Positions 23,930 through 32,587 of a stretch of DNA of 64,000 bases are shown piece after piece. Made by a program: the position numbers and the translations under genes. Location: assembly GCA_964370115.1 (NCBI GenBank), contig CAYJIA010000002.1:19266-83265 (forward strand), given 5' to 3'. The notes under the pieces are model-generated. The model ran no database searches. It was given only the letters and a program-made list of their open reading frames with translations, and was not told where the DNA came from. The DNA comes from SIG603 sp964370115 (lineage in GTDB: Bacteria > Bacillota > Clostridia > Oscillospirales > Acutalibacteraceae). Positions within the stretch are counted from its first letter, which is position 1. Each line of letters starts with the position of its first letter.

Positions 23930-25285
23930 ATGCCAGAAAAAATTAAATCAGCACAAAAACTTGGTGAGGCAAAAATGCTTCCCTTGATTTTGACAATGTC
24001 ACTGCCCGTTATGTTCTCAATGATGGTACAAGCCCTTTATAACATAGTGGACAGTTATTTCGTGTCACAGTACAGCACAGAGGCGCTGGCGGCGGTGTCG
24101 CTTGCCTTTCCTATTCAGAACTTAATAATTGCCTTTGCTGTGGGCACGGCAGTGGGCGTGGGCTCGCTAATTTCAAGAAAACTTGGCGAGGGAGACGTAA
24201 AATACGCACAAAAGGTCGCAACACACGGACTACTACTAAGTGTTTTAAGCTGGGTATTGTTCTTAGTATTTAGCCTAGTTGCCTGTGAAGCGTTCTTTAG
24301 ACTTTATGAAAGCAACGAAAATATAATATCAATGGGTACGTCGTATCTATCCATAGTAACAATGTTTTCTTTCGGTTCGTTCATACAAATTTCCTTTGAA
24401 AAAATCCTACAGTCAACAGGAAATATGATGGTGCCGACATTAATTCAGCTTTTAGGCGCAGGTATAAACATAGCACTTGACCCTGTATTTATTTTCGGCT
24501 ACTTCGGTGTTCCTGCAATGGGTGCAACCGGTGCGGCAATCGCAACAGTTGTCGGACAAATTATCGCAGGTATCACGGTTATGATAGTTGTGTTTGTTAA
24601 AAAAGACGGTTTAAAACTAGACTTTAAAAACTTTAAACCGAGCGGAAAAATTATAAAAGACATCTATGCCGTAGGCATACCTTCAATCATCATGCAGGCA
24701 ATAGGAACAGTTATGACCATGGCGTTAAACTTCATACTTGCAGGTTTTTCGGCGGCTGCATACACAGTTTGCGGTATACTTATTAAACTGCAATCCTTTG
24801 TGTTTATGCCAATTTTTGGACTTTCAAGCGGACTTATGCCGATATTCGGTTATAACTTTGGCGCAAAAAATAGAAAAAGACTCATGTCTTGTCTAAAAAT
24901 CGGCTGTGTAATTGCACTGATAATTAACATAAGCGGAACACTTGCCTTTATGATTTTTCCAGTACAGCTATTAAATATTTTCAACCCTACACCTGAAATA
25001 ATTGAAATAGGTGTGCCGGCGATGAGGATTTTCTCTAGCGGATTTTTCCTTGCCGCCTTGGGTATAACAATATCCACGCTGTTCCAAGCAATGGGAAAAG
25101 GTGTATACAGCCTATTTAACTCGGTGTTAAGACAACTTGTAGTACTGGTTCCAATGGCCTATGTTTTATCACATATAAGTGTGTTTGCACTGTGGTTTGC
25201 ATTCCCAATCAGCGAAGTGGTATGTATGATATACATTTTCATAATGTTTGCAAGGCTATATCATAAACAAATAAAACATTTATAA
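23930..25285 (+). CDS. MATE-family efflux transporter
   Basis: About 451 residues with about 12 membrane segments in the DinF/NorM-like clostridial group: MLPLILTMSLPVMFSMMVQALYN-type opening, VDSYFVSQYS, and PTLIQLLGAGINIALDPVFIF in the first half. Likely a cation-coupled exporter with unknown substrate. The open frame begins with a GTG at 23882, but that codon lies inside the apparent promoter, so the ATG at 23930 is preferred. The ribosome site (GGAG at 23911) is poorly spaced. The apbE gene follows after 17 bp, so it may head the transcript leading into the apbE-Rnf cluster. Confidence 0.9.
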   Translation: MPEKIKSAQKLGEAKMLPLILTMSLPVMFSMMVQALYNIVDSYFVSQYSTEALAAVSLAFPIQNLIIAFAVGTAVGVGSLISRKLGEGDVKYAQKVATHGLLLSVLSWVLFLVFSLVACEAFFRLYESNENIISMGTSYLSIVTMFSFGSFIQISFEKILQSTGNMMVPTLIQLLGAGINIALDPVFIFGYFGVPAMGATGAAIATVVGQIIAGITVMIVVFVKKDGLKLDFKNFKPSGKIIKDIYAVGIPSIIMQAIGTVMTMALNFILAGFSAAAYTVCGILIKLQSFVFMPIFGLSSGLMPIFGYNFGAKNRKRLMSCLKIGCVIALIINISGTLAFMIFPVQLLNIFNPTPEIIEIGVPAMRIFSSGFFLAALGITISTLFQAMGKGVYSLFNSVLRQLVVLVPMAYVLSHISVFALWFAFPISEVVCMIYIFIMFARLYHKQIKHL

Positions 25286-25302
25286 GGTGGAAAAGCGAAA
25301 AA

Positions 25303-26325
25303 ATGAAAGTTTTTTTGAAGAAAAATATTACTGTAGTTATAATGATTGCATTTTTGCTATTGGTGGCACTTCTTTACTTTTTCGTTAAAGGAGACGAAAA
25401 AGAGGAGCTCACCACTTTTTCCATGGGTTCATATGTAACACAAACCGTGTATGGAAGCAGTGGACAAGAGGCAATGGCTCAGGTAGCAAGTGAAATAACA
25501 GAGCTTGAAAACAGAATATCGTGGCGGATAGATGGCAGCGACACTTCGCTTATAAACAAAAGTGAAGAACCAATAAGCGTGGAGCAAGACAGCATGGATT
25601 TAATAAATCTATGTCTTGAAGTATCTAAAAAAACTCAGGGTGCATTTGACATAAGCATAGCACCCTTAAGCCTTTTATGGGACTTTGACAGTTCCCCCAC
25701 CACACTGCCAAGCGATGAAGATATCAAAGAAAAACTAGAGCTTGTACATTATGAAAATATAATAGTTCAAAACGATACAGTGCTTCTTAAAGAAAACTCA
25801 CAAATAGACCTAGGAGCAGTTGGTAAAGGCGCCGCCTGTGATACTGCGGTAGCCGTGTATGAAAGCATGGGAATAAACTCGGCGATAATTGCCGTGGGAG
25901 GCAGTATAGGTACCCTTGGTGAAAACCCTGTAAACGGCAAGTGGAATATAGCTATAAGAGATCCATACGGCTCGCAAAATGCTATGGCATCACTGAGTAT
26001 AGAAGAGGGATTTGTGTCGACCTCGGGCACATACGAAAAAACTTTCGAGTATGAAGGTAAAAGCTATCACCATATATTAAACCCAAAAACAGGATATCCG
26101 TCGGACAGCGACATAATAAGTGTAACGGTAGTGTGTGACAGCGGAGCATTAAGCGACGCGCTGTCTACCGCCTGCCTCGTATTAGGATATGAAGAAAGTC
26201 TTGCCGTTTTAGAAGACTTTAACGCGCAGGCAGTGTTTGTAACAAAAGACCACGAGATTTATATGACAGATGAAATTAAAGGACAGTTTGAGTTATTGTC
26301 GGAGGATTTTACCGTAAATGGATAA
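25303..26325 (+). CDS. apbE: FAD:protein FMN transferase ApbE
   Basis: Attaches FMN covalently to Ser/Thr of target proteins such as RnfG and RnfD. An N-terminal membrane anchor (about residues 9-29) places the catalytic domain outside the cell. Family motifs are DLGAVGKGAACD, a Gly-rich IAVGGSIGTLG, HHILNPKTGYPSD (metal/FAD-binding region) and SDALSTACLVLG. The start of the mature domain, TTFSMGSYVTQTVYG, is typical. It overlaps the next gene by 8 bp and lies 1.1 kb upstream of rnfC, the expected substrate operon. Confidence 0.95.
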   Translation: MKVFLKKNITVVIMIAFLLLVALLYFFVKGDEKEELTTFSMGSYVTQTVYGSSGQEAMAQVASEITELENRISWRIDGSDTSLINKSEEPISVEQDSMDLINLCLEVSKKTQGAFDISIAPLSLLWDFDSSPTTLPSDEDIKEKLELVHYENIIVQNDTVLLKENSQIDLGAVGKGAACDTAVAVYESMGINSAIIAVGGSIGTLGENPVNGKWNIAIRDPYGSQNAMASLSIEEGFVSTSGTYEKTFEYEGKSYHHILNPKTGYPSDSDIISVTVVCDSGALSDALSTACLVLGYEESLAVLEDFNAQAVFVTKDHEIYMTDEIKGQFELLSEDFTVNG

Positions 26326-26695
26326 GAGGAAACTTTTTTCAAAAAGAGATTTAATTATAGTGCTAATACTTTTGGGATTTAGCCTTGTTTTATACCTTGC
26401 ATTAAACAGCTCAGAGCAAGGAATGACCTTTACCGTGAAATCACCACAAAATGAAGATTACCATATAAATTTTGACAAGGCACAGGAAGAAAAAACGCTG
26501 ACGATAGACGGCGATTATCCCCTTGAAGTGCATTATAGTGAGGGCGCAGTATGGATAGAAAACGCCACCTGTCCCGACAAAGTATGTGAGCACTCGGGCA
26601 AAATAAGCAAACAAGGACAAAGCATAATATGCATACCAGCAGGAGTGTCGGTCGAAATAGACGGAGAAGACGAGTTTGACGGGAGGACGTATTGA
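26318..26695 (+). CDS. NusG domain II-containing membrane-anchored protein
   Basis: A 125-residue protein with an N-terminal membrane anchor (about 11-30) and a single extracellular NusG-domain-II fold. Visible parts are YPLEVHYSEGAVWIENATCPDKVCEHSGKI then GQSIICIPAGVSVEI. The conserved CPDKVCxxxG loop is characteristic of this family. Despite the name it is not a transcription factor. Genes of this family regularly sit with apbE, a Gx transporter and rnf in Firmicutes, and a role in assembling or tuning the redox complex is inferred from that. It is translationally coupled to apbE by an 8-bp overlap. Confidence 0.9.
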   Translation: MDKRKLFSKRDLIIVLILLGFSLVLYLALNSSEQGMTFTVKSPQNEDYHINFDKAQEEKTLTIDGDYPLEVHYSEGAVWIENATCPDKVCEHSGKISKQGQSIICIPAGVSVEIDGEDEFDGRTY

Positions 26696-26820
26696 TAATT
26701 AATAATTAATAATGAATAATGAATAATTGTAGTGAAAATGCAAAGCATTTTTTAAAATTAATATCACGCCAATGGCGTGAACCTTACTTATTAACTATTA
26801 ATTATTAATTAATAAGAAGT
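26696..26820. repeat. Family-1 hairpin repeat inside the apbE-rnf cluster
   Basis: ATAATTGTAGTGAAAATGC-AAA-GCATTTTTT then ATCACGCC-AAT-GGCGTGAACCTTA and ATTAATTATTAATT. It separates the NusG-II and Gx genes and could modulate read-through. Confidence 0.7.
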
Positions 26821-26824
26821 TGCT

Positions 26825-27349
26825 ATGAAAAATACAAAAAAACTTACTACTTATGCCTTGCTTGGGGCTATGGCTATTGTTATGTCGGCGGTGGAGGGCT
26901 TAATTCCTCCGCTTCCTATATTGCCACCGGGTGCAAAGGCTGGATTTTCTAATATAATAACAATGTTTGCTGTGGGAAGCATAAGCTTTCCTTGTGCTCT
27001 TTTTATCGTGCTATTAAAGGCAGGATTTGCGCTTTTGACAAGGGGCTTTACAGCATTTTTGATGAGCTTTTTTGGCGGATTAATAAGCCTTGTTATCATG
27101 TATTTCTTATTTAGAAAAACAAAGGCGTCGATTTTGTTAATAGGCATAGTGTCGGCACTTAGTCACAGCTTGACCCAACTTGCAGTGGCTTTTTTCATAA
27201 CCTATGCAGGCGTTATTTTTTATATGCCGTCTATGCTTATATTCTCGGTGTTTTCAGGGCTTGCAATAGGCCTTATTTTAAGGGTTTTGTATCCCTTGCT
27301 CAAAAAAATATTTGAACAAATATGCAAAGGGCATATTGCATATCTTTAA
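26825..27349 (+). CDS. Gx transporter family protein
   Basis: A 174-residue membrane protein with about five hydrophobic segments. The sequence KLTTYALLGAMAIVMSAVEGLIPPLPILPPGAKAGFSNI is the hallmark of the Gx transporter/heptaprenyl-diphosphate-synthase component I-like family (PF07456). Members look like small S-component-type membrane proteins and recur next to NusG-II, ApbE and Rnf genes. Flavin or quinone-precursor supply has been suggested by context only. The ribosome site is weak (AAGAAG). The gene is preceded by a repeat and followed by 87 bp before rnfC. Confidence 0.88.
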   Translation: MKNTKKLTTYALLGAMAIVMSAVEGLIPPLPILPPGAKAGFSNIITMFAVGSISFPCALFIVLLKAGFALLTRGFTAFLMSFFGGLISLVIMYFLFRKTKASILLIGIVSALSHSLTQLAVAFFITYAGVIFYMPSMLIFSVFSGLAIGLILRVLYPLLKKIFEQICKGHIAYL

Positions 27350-27436
27350 GATATTTGTTATGATGATATTTAGAGCAATTTACAAAATATGAAATTGGTT
27401 TGATATTTATATAAAACTTAGGGAGGATGATTAAAA

Positions 27437-28753
27437 ATGGCTTTAGATTTCCCCAAAAAACCGTTTAAAACTCATGGTGGAGCACATGTGCCTCACCATA
27501 AAAATACGGCAAATATGGAATCTGTATTTATGCCGACGCCAAAAACCGTAATTATACCAATGACTCAACACATAGGAGCACCATGTAAGCCCGTCGTCAA
27601 AAAAGGCGACTATGTTTATGTTGGACAATTTGTAGGAGACAGCGAGGCGTTTGTGTGTGCACCCGTGCACGCATCGGTTTCGGGTACGGTCAAAGAGATT
27701 AAGCAAATTATGCTTACAGGCGGACAGATGATAGACGCAGTTGTAATAGAGTCTGACGGCAAAAACGAACTGCACCCAGACATAAAAGCACCTGTTGTGA
27801 CAGACAAAAAAAGCCTATCTCAGGCAGTGAGGGAGTCGGGGCTAGTTGGTCTTGGCGGTGCTGGATTTCCCGCGCACGTCAAACTAAATGTGCCAGACGA
27901 CAAAAAAGTCGACACTCTTGTAATAAATGCGGCAGAGTGTGAGCCATATGTCACCTGTGACCATAGAGAAGCCCTTGAAAACTCCAAGAACGTAATTGCA
28001 GGAATAAACAAGGTAAAAGAACTTTTGGGCATAGAAAGAGTCATTATAGGAATAGAAAGTAACAAGCCCGACGCTATTAAAAAAATGCGCGAAATGGCAG
28101 GCGAGGGCGTCATGGTAATGGCGCTTAAATCTATGTATCCACAAGGTGCAGAGAAAATCCTCATAAAAGCCACAACGGGCAGAGAAGTACCGGCAGGTAA
28201 ACTTCCATTAGACGTCGGCTGTATAGTTATGAATATAGGATCTGTGTCGTATATCGCTTCATACCTTAGAAACGGTATACCTCTTACAAAAAAGAGAATT
28301 ACAGTAGACGGCACTGCAGTAAAAAATCCAAAGAACATAATAGCGCCTATAGGCACTCCTATAAGCGAGATAATAGAGTTTTGTGGCGGATATAAAGAAG
28401 AACCACATAAAATCATCATGGGTGGACCTATGATGGGTGTCGCCGTGACTTCAGACGATTTACCTATTTTAAAGCAAAATAACGGTATTTTAGCATTTGG
28501 CAAAAAAGAAGCAGAGCTAATGGAGCCCACAGACTGCATACGCTGTGGGCGCTGTGTGTCGGCGTGTCCCATGAAACTCATGCCAACTCTTTTGGAAAAA
28601 TATTCGATTTTAGATAAACCTGTCGAACTCGAAGAGCTTGACATTATGACCTGTATGGAATGTGGATGCTGTTCTTTCTCATGTCCAGCAGGCAGACGTT
28701 TGGTACAGTCTATAAGACTTGGAAAATCTCATTTAAGAAAGAGTAAGGGGTGA
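27437..28753 (+). CDS. rnfC: Rnf complex subunit RnfC (NADH/ferredoxin-side)
   Basis: A peripheral cytoplasmic subunit that binds NADH/FMN and carries two 4Fe-4S clusters. The N-terminal barrel-sandwich domain has KKGDYVYVGQFVGDS. The nucleotide-binding SGLVGLGGAGFPAHVKL is like the 51-kDa subunit of complex I, followed by an SLBB-type region. The clusters are CIRCGRCVSACPMKLMP and CMECGCCSFSCP near the C-terminus. At 438 residues it is the short form without the long repetitive tail of E. coli RsxC. The ribosome site GGGAGGAT is strong. It is the first gene of the rnfCDGEAB order typical of clostridia. Confidence 0.96.
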   Translation: MALDFPKKPFKTHGGAHVPHHKNTANMESVFMPTPKTVIIPMTQHIGAPCKPVVKKGDYVYVGQFVGDSEAFVCAPVHASVSGTVKEIKQIMLTGGQMIDAVVIESDGKNELHPDIKAPVVTDKKSLSQAVRESGLVGLGGAGFPAHVKLNVPDDKKVDTLVINAAECEPYVTCDHREALENSKNVIAGINKVKELLGIERVIIGIESNKPDAIKKMREMAGEGVMVMALKSMYPQGAEKILIKATTGREVPAGKLPLDVGCIVMNIGSVSYIASYLRNGIPLTKKRITVDGTAVKNPKNIIAPIGTPISEIIEFCGGYKEEPHKIIMGGPMMGVAVTSDDLPILKQNNGILAFGKKEAELMEPTDCIRCGRCVSACPMKLMPTLLEKYSILDKPVELEELDIMTCMECGCCSFSCPAGRRLVQSIRLGKSHLRKSKG

Positions 28754-28760
28754 TTGTAGT

Positions 28761-29684
28761 ATGGAAAAAATGATAGTGTCTTCATCACCGCATTTTAGGA
28801 GTAAGTCTACAACCACTACTATAATGCTTGATGTAATAATAGCCATGGTGCCGGCGGCGATTGCTTCCGTGGTATTTTTTGGTATGAGCGCCGCCATGCT
28901 TCTTGCTGTCAGTGTATTCTCTTGTTTTGCGTTTGAATACCTCTCAAGAATAGTGATGAAAAGAAAACAAACTGTATCGGATTTAAGCTGTGTAGTAACT
29001 GGTATTCTTCTAGCGTTTAACCTTCCACCGTCTGCACATCCGCTTTTAGCCGTGTTTGGCGCGCTTGTTGCAATAGTTGTTGTAAAGCAAATGTTTGGAG
29101 GTATAGGACAAAACTTTGTTAACCCAGCGCTTACAGCAAGAATAGTTTTGATGAACTCTTTCCCTGTGAGAATGACAACTTGGACATCTCCTTTTGATGC
29201 AACAACAACGGCGTCTCCCCTAGCTCTTTTAGAGACAGGAGAACCGCTTCCAAGCTATCTAGATATGCTCATAGGAAACCGTGCAGGCTCTTTGGGTGAA
29301 ACCTGTATTATCGCTTTAATAGTAGGCGGAATTTATTTAGTAATAAGAAAAGTAATAAGCCCTGTAATCCCACTTACCTTTATGGCAAGTGCCGCTGTGA
29401 TGTCACTTATCCTAGGTCGTGACCCGATATTTGACCTGCTTGCAGGCGGACTTGTTTTGGGTGCCGTGTTCATGGCGACAGACTATGCGACAAGCCCAAT
29501 ACATACAAAGGCAAGAATAGTTTATGCCATAGGTTGCGGTGTGATGTCTATATTAATTAGAGAGTTTGCATCACTGCCAGAGGGCGTGTCTTATTCGATT
29601 ATGATAATGAATATCTTAGTGCCTCTAATTGAAAGAGTGGTAAAAGTTAGACCATTCGGAAAACTAAAGGAGGCGACAAAATGA
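28761..29684 (+). CDS. rnfD: Rnf complex membrane subunit RnfD
   Basis: An integral membrane subunit of 307 residues with about ten helices that carries a covalently bound FMN. It starts with the family motif VSSSPHFRSKSTTTTIM. The conserved GGIGQNFVNPAL is present. The flavinylation segment is DATTTASPL at residues 146-154, so the expected attachment residue is Ser152 rather than the commoner Thr. VFMATDYATSP is also typical. It overlaps rnfG by 4 bp (ATGA). With RnfG it moves electrons while ions cross the membrane. Confidence 0.95.
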   Translation: MEKMIVSSSPHFRSKSTTTTIMLDVIIAMVPAAIASVVFFGMSAAMLLAVSVFSCFAFEYLSRIVMKRKQTVSDLSCVVTGILLAFNLPPSAHPLLAVFGALVAIVVVKQMFGGIGQNFVNPALTARIVLMNSFPVRMTTWTSPFDATTTASPLALLETGEPLPSYLDMLIGNRAGSLGETCIIALIVGGIYLVIRKVISPVIPLTFMASAAVMSLILGRDPIFDLLAGGLVLGAVFMATDYATSPIHTKARIVYAIGCGVMSILIREFASLPEGVSYSIMIMNILVPLIERVVKVRPFGKLKEATK

Positions 29685-30238
29685 AACTGAGTTTTAAAAG
29701 TGTTTTTGTCCCTGCCTTGGTACTTGTGATAATCTGTGCGTGCGTGACTGCTCTTTTGGGCGTTACAAACGAACTTACAAAAGATACGATTGAACAGGCA
29801 GCAATAGAAAAACAAGAAAATTCAAGAAAAATAGTACTGCCCACGGCAGAAAGCTTTGAGGCATCTTCGGACGAGAGCTACTATATAGGAAAAGCTTCTG
29901 ACGGAAGTGTTGTGGGTTATGTGTTTGTGACTTCTTTTGCAGGTTACTCCGGAAACGTCGAAGTCATGACAGGTATAGCCGCTGATAGCAACATTTCGGG
30001 CATAGTAATTTTAGAGCAAACCGAAACACCGGGTCTTGGCGCAAATGCCACAGCGACTACTTTTACAGATCAGTATAAACAAGCCGTGCCAGAAGGCGGA
30101 CTTGAAGTTGTGAAAAGCCCAGAGGCATCAGAGGGTCAAATCTCGGCACTTACAGGCGCTACAATCACAACAGATGCGGTAACAAATGCTGTGAACGAAG
30201 CGATAGACTTGTACAACAACATAGAAAAGGAGGCGTAA
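29681..30238 (+). CDS. rnfG: Rnf complex flavoprotein subunit RnfG
   Basis: 185 residues with one N-terminal membrane anchor (about 8-28) and an extracellular FMN-binding domain. The flavinylation motif ALTGATITTDAV places the FMN on Thr161. TPGLGANATATTF is the conserved pre-motif loop. ApbE, encoded 4 kb upstream in the same cluster, is the expected modifying enzyme. The start codon overlaps the rnfD stop, and rnfE begins 3 bp after its stop. Confidence 0.95.
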   Translation: MKLSFKSVFVPALVLVIICACVTALLGVTNELTKDTIEQAAIEKQENSRKIVLPTAESFEASSDESYYIGKASDGSVVGYVFVTSFAGYSGNVEVMTGIAADSNISGIVILEQTETPGLGANATATTFTDQYKQAVPEGGLEVVKSPEASEGQISALTGATITTDAVTNAVNEAIDLYNNIEKEA

Positions 30239-30241
30239 AAG

Positions 30242-30934
30242 ATGAAGAAAAATAGTTTGGCCCATGTATTTACAAGAGGACTTATAAAAGAAAATCCAGT
30301 TTTGCGCCTTATGCTTGGTGCTTGTGCTACTCTTGCCGTTACAACAGCGGCAATAAACGGCATAGGCATGGGCGTTGCAACAATGTTTGTTTTGGTATGT
30401 TCCAATGCCGTGGTTGCACTTTTAAGAAATGTAATACCAGACAAGGTTAGAATACCAGCATTTATCACAATCATTGCAGGCTTTGTTACCATAGTTCAAC
30501 TTTTGGTAAAGGCATATGTTCCGTCTTTGGACGAAAGCCTTGGCGTGTTTTTGCCACTGATAGTTGTTAACTGTATAATCTTGGGAAGAGCCGAGATGTA
30601 TGCGAGCAAAAACAGGGTAATACCTGCAATCATAGACGGTCTTGGCATGGGTATAGGCTTTACCGCGGCGCTTTTAGCCATGGGCATAATAAGAGAGCTT
30701 TTAGGCGCTGGAACAGTTTTTGGCATACCTGTTTTGTCAGGGTTTATGGAGCCTATAATAATTTTCCTATTACCACCGGGCGGATTTTTCGTCTATGGTA
30801 TGCTAATAGCCTTAGCAGGCAAAATGTCCGAAGAGGGCAAGGCGCCCGAGGCTATGGGATGCGGAATGTGTCCAATGGCAAAACACTGCGATTTATTAAA
30901 AGAAAGAAATAAGGAGGCAGAAAACAATGGCTGA
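30242..30934 (+). CDS. rnfE: Rnf complex membrane subunit RnfE
   Basis: A 230-residue polytopic protein with about six helices, homologous to RnfA and NqrD/E. Family features are FTRGLIKENPVLRLMLGACATLAV, VNCIILGRAE and SKNRVIPAIIDGLGMGIGF. The RnfA/RnfE pair forms the inverted-topology core that in related complexes holds an Fe-S centre through Cys in the membrane (the CATLAV and VNCIILG cysteines here). A short Cys-rich tail (GCGMCPMAKHC) extends the C-terminus and could be an additional metal site. It overlaps rnfA by 8 bp. Confidence 0.95.
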   Translation: MKKNSLAHVFTRGLIKENPVLRLMLGACATLAVTTAAINGIGMGVATMFVLVCSNAVVALLRNVIPDKVRIPAFITIIAGFVTIVQLLVKAYVPSLDESLGVFLPLIVVNCIILGRAEMYASKNRVIPAIIDGLGMGIGFTAALLAMGIIRELLGAGTVFGIPVLSGFMEPIIIFLLPPGGFFVYGMLIALAGKMSEEGKAPEAMGCGMCPMAKHCDLLKERNKEAENNG

Positions 30935-31544
30935 TACAATAAGAGTCTTAGTTGGCGTGTTTCTTGCCGCCATACTTACAGAAAACTATATTTTAAACAA
31001 ATTCTTGGGAATTTGCCCATTTTTAGGCGTTTCAAAGAAAATAGGAACAGCCGCTGGAATGAGCGGTGCCGTAACTGTTGTTATGCTGATAGCAACTGCG
31101 GTTACTTGGCCTATACACACTTATATATTAATACCAACAGGACTTGAGTACCTACAAACCATAGTGTTTATCTTGGTTATAGCATCTTTAGTTCAACTTT
31201 TAGAGATAGTTTTAAGAAAATATATGCCACCTCTTTACAATTCTCTAGGAGTATACCTACCGCTTATCACAACAAACTGTGCGGTTTTGGGTGTTACTAT
31301 GCTAGTTTTAGAAAAAGGTGCGGCAGACCCTAGCTTTGGCTATGTGGCATCTCTTGTAAATTCACTGGGTGCAGGTGTCGGTTTCTTGGTTGCTATGGTT
31401 CTTTTTGCTGGAATACGCGAAAAATTAGAGCTTTGCGACGTTCCAAAGTTTATGAAAGGCTTGCCAATTACCTTGGTAGCCGCCTCACTTTTAGCCGTAT
31501 CTTTCCTAGGTTTTACAGGAATAGTAGACGGCTTACTAGCATAA
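30927..31544 (+). CDS. rnfA: Rnf complex membrane subunit RnfA
   Basis: A 205-residue polytopic subunit. Signatures are FLAAILTENYILNKFLGICPFLGVSKK and YLPLITTNCAVLGVT, which carry the two in-membrane Cys positions, and GAGVGFLVAMVLFAGIREKLEL. It forms the pseudosymmetric partner of RnfE. The start overlaps the rnfE end. An AAGGAGGC ribosome site lies within the end of rnfE. Confidence 0.96.
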   Translation: MADTIRVLVGVFLAAILTENYILNKFLGICPFLGVSKKIGTAAGMSGAVTVVMLIATAVTWPIHTYILIPTGLEYLQTIVFILVIASLVQLLEIVLRKYMPPLYNSLGVYLPLITTNCAVLGVTMLVLEKGAADPSFGYVASLVNSLGAGVGFLVAMVLFAGIREKLELCDVPKFMKGLPITLVAASLLAVSFLGFTGIVDGLLA

Positions 31545-31556
31545 GGGAGGTATCAT

Positions 31557-32342
31557 ATGAACGATATATTAGTAGCGGTTATAATAGTTGTGGCGATAGG
31601 CCTTGTTGCAGGCATAGGACTTGCAATAGCTTCTATAGTCATGGCTGTGCCGAAAAATGAAAAAGCCGAGGCGCTAAACGAGGCACTGCCAGGTGCCAAC
31701 TGTGGTGCCTGTGGATACTCAGGCTGTGCAGGCTATGCCCTAGCACTTGCAAACGGTGAGGCGACCCTTGGGCTATGTTCACCCGGCGGTCAAGAATGTG
31801 TAGATGCCTGTGGTGAGATTTTGGGAATATCTGTCAGTATGGAACTTAAAACCGCCGTGGTGCACTGCGCCGGCGACTATGAAGTGACGACAGACAAAAT
31901 GAACTATGACGGCATAGAAAGCTGTGCGGCGGCATCACTTCTTGCAGGTGGTATATCGAGCTGTCGTTTTGGCTGCATGGGCATGGGCGACTGTCAAAGA
32001 GTATGTCAATATGACGCGGTTGTAATCGAAAACGGTCTTGCAAAAATTGACCCAGCAAAATGCAAATCATGCGCAATGTGTGTGACAGCATGTCCGAAAA
32101 ATCTTATTTCTATAATTCCGATAAAAGAGCAAGCCTTTGTAAAATGTAGTAACTGCGACAAGGGTGCAGGCGTTATGAAAATTTGCAAAATAGGCTGCAT
32201 AGGATGCATGAAATGCGTAAAAGTCTGCGAGGAAAAAGCAGTGAGCGTGACAAGCTTTATGGCAAGAATTGACCACGACAAATGCACAGGATGTGGAAAA
32301 TGCGTAGAGGCATGTCCGAGGAATATAATTGAGATACTTTGA
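31557..32342 (+). CDS. rnfB: Rnf complex ferredoxin-like subunit RnfB
   Basis: Receives electrons from reduced ferredoxin. An N-terminal membrane helix (about 4-28) is followed by the RnfB-type 4Fe-4S domain with ALPGANCGACGYSGCAGYA and a distal GLC. Further Cys-rich ferredoxin motifs follow: CKSCAMCVTACPKN, GCIGCMKCVKVCEE and CTGCGKCVEACPRN at the C-terminus. At 261 residues it is similar to clostridial RnfB. It completes rnfCDGEAB, which pumps Na+ or H+ while passing electrons between ferredoxin and NAD+. A repeat-filled gap follows. Confidence 0.95.
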   Translation: MNDILVAVIIVVAIGLVAGIGLAIASIVMAVPKNEKAEALNEALPGANCGACGYSGCAGYALALANGEATLGLCSPGGQECVDACGEILGISVSMELKTAVVHCAGDYEVTTDKMNYDGIESCAAASLLAGGISSCRFGCMGMGDCQRVCQYDAVVIENGLAKIDPAKCKSCAMCVTACPKNLISIIPIKEQAFVKCSNCDKGAGVMKICKIGCIGCMKCVKVCEEKAVSVTSFMARIDHDKCTGCGKCVEACPRNIIEIL

Positions 32343-32560
32343 TTAATTAATAGTTAATAATTATTAATTAATAGTTGTGGTGAAATGCTACGCATTTTTG
32401 ATTTTATATTGTAGGGCAAGGGCTATGCTCTTGCCTTAGTTTTTGCAGTAAATTTTAATTTTCCGTTGTAGGGGCGACGTTTCGTCGTCCGAAATCCACC
32501 ACAAATCAAAATGATAATTGTAGAGGCGGTCATCGGCCGCCCGAAGTTTACAACAAAACT
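32343..32560. repeat. Mixed repeat block after rnfB
   Basis: A family-1 start (AGTTGTGGTGAAATGC-TAC-GCATTTTT) runs into three family-2 hairpins: GGCAAGGGCTATGCTCTTGCC, GGGGCGACG-TTT-CGTCGTCC and GGCGGTC-ATC-GGCCGCC. Each is followed by CCGAA and an ACAA-rich linker. No gene is seen. Confidence 0.75.
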
Positions 32561-32587
32561 ACTATCAACTAAAAAAAGGAGCAAGCT

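Noticed and set aside
27820..28644. 274-codon open frame antisense to rnfC
   Set aside because: It lies wholly within rnfC, has no ribosome site or family resemblance, and is explained by the codon composition of the real gene.
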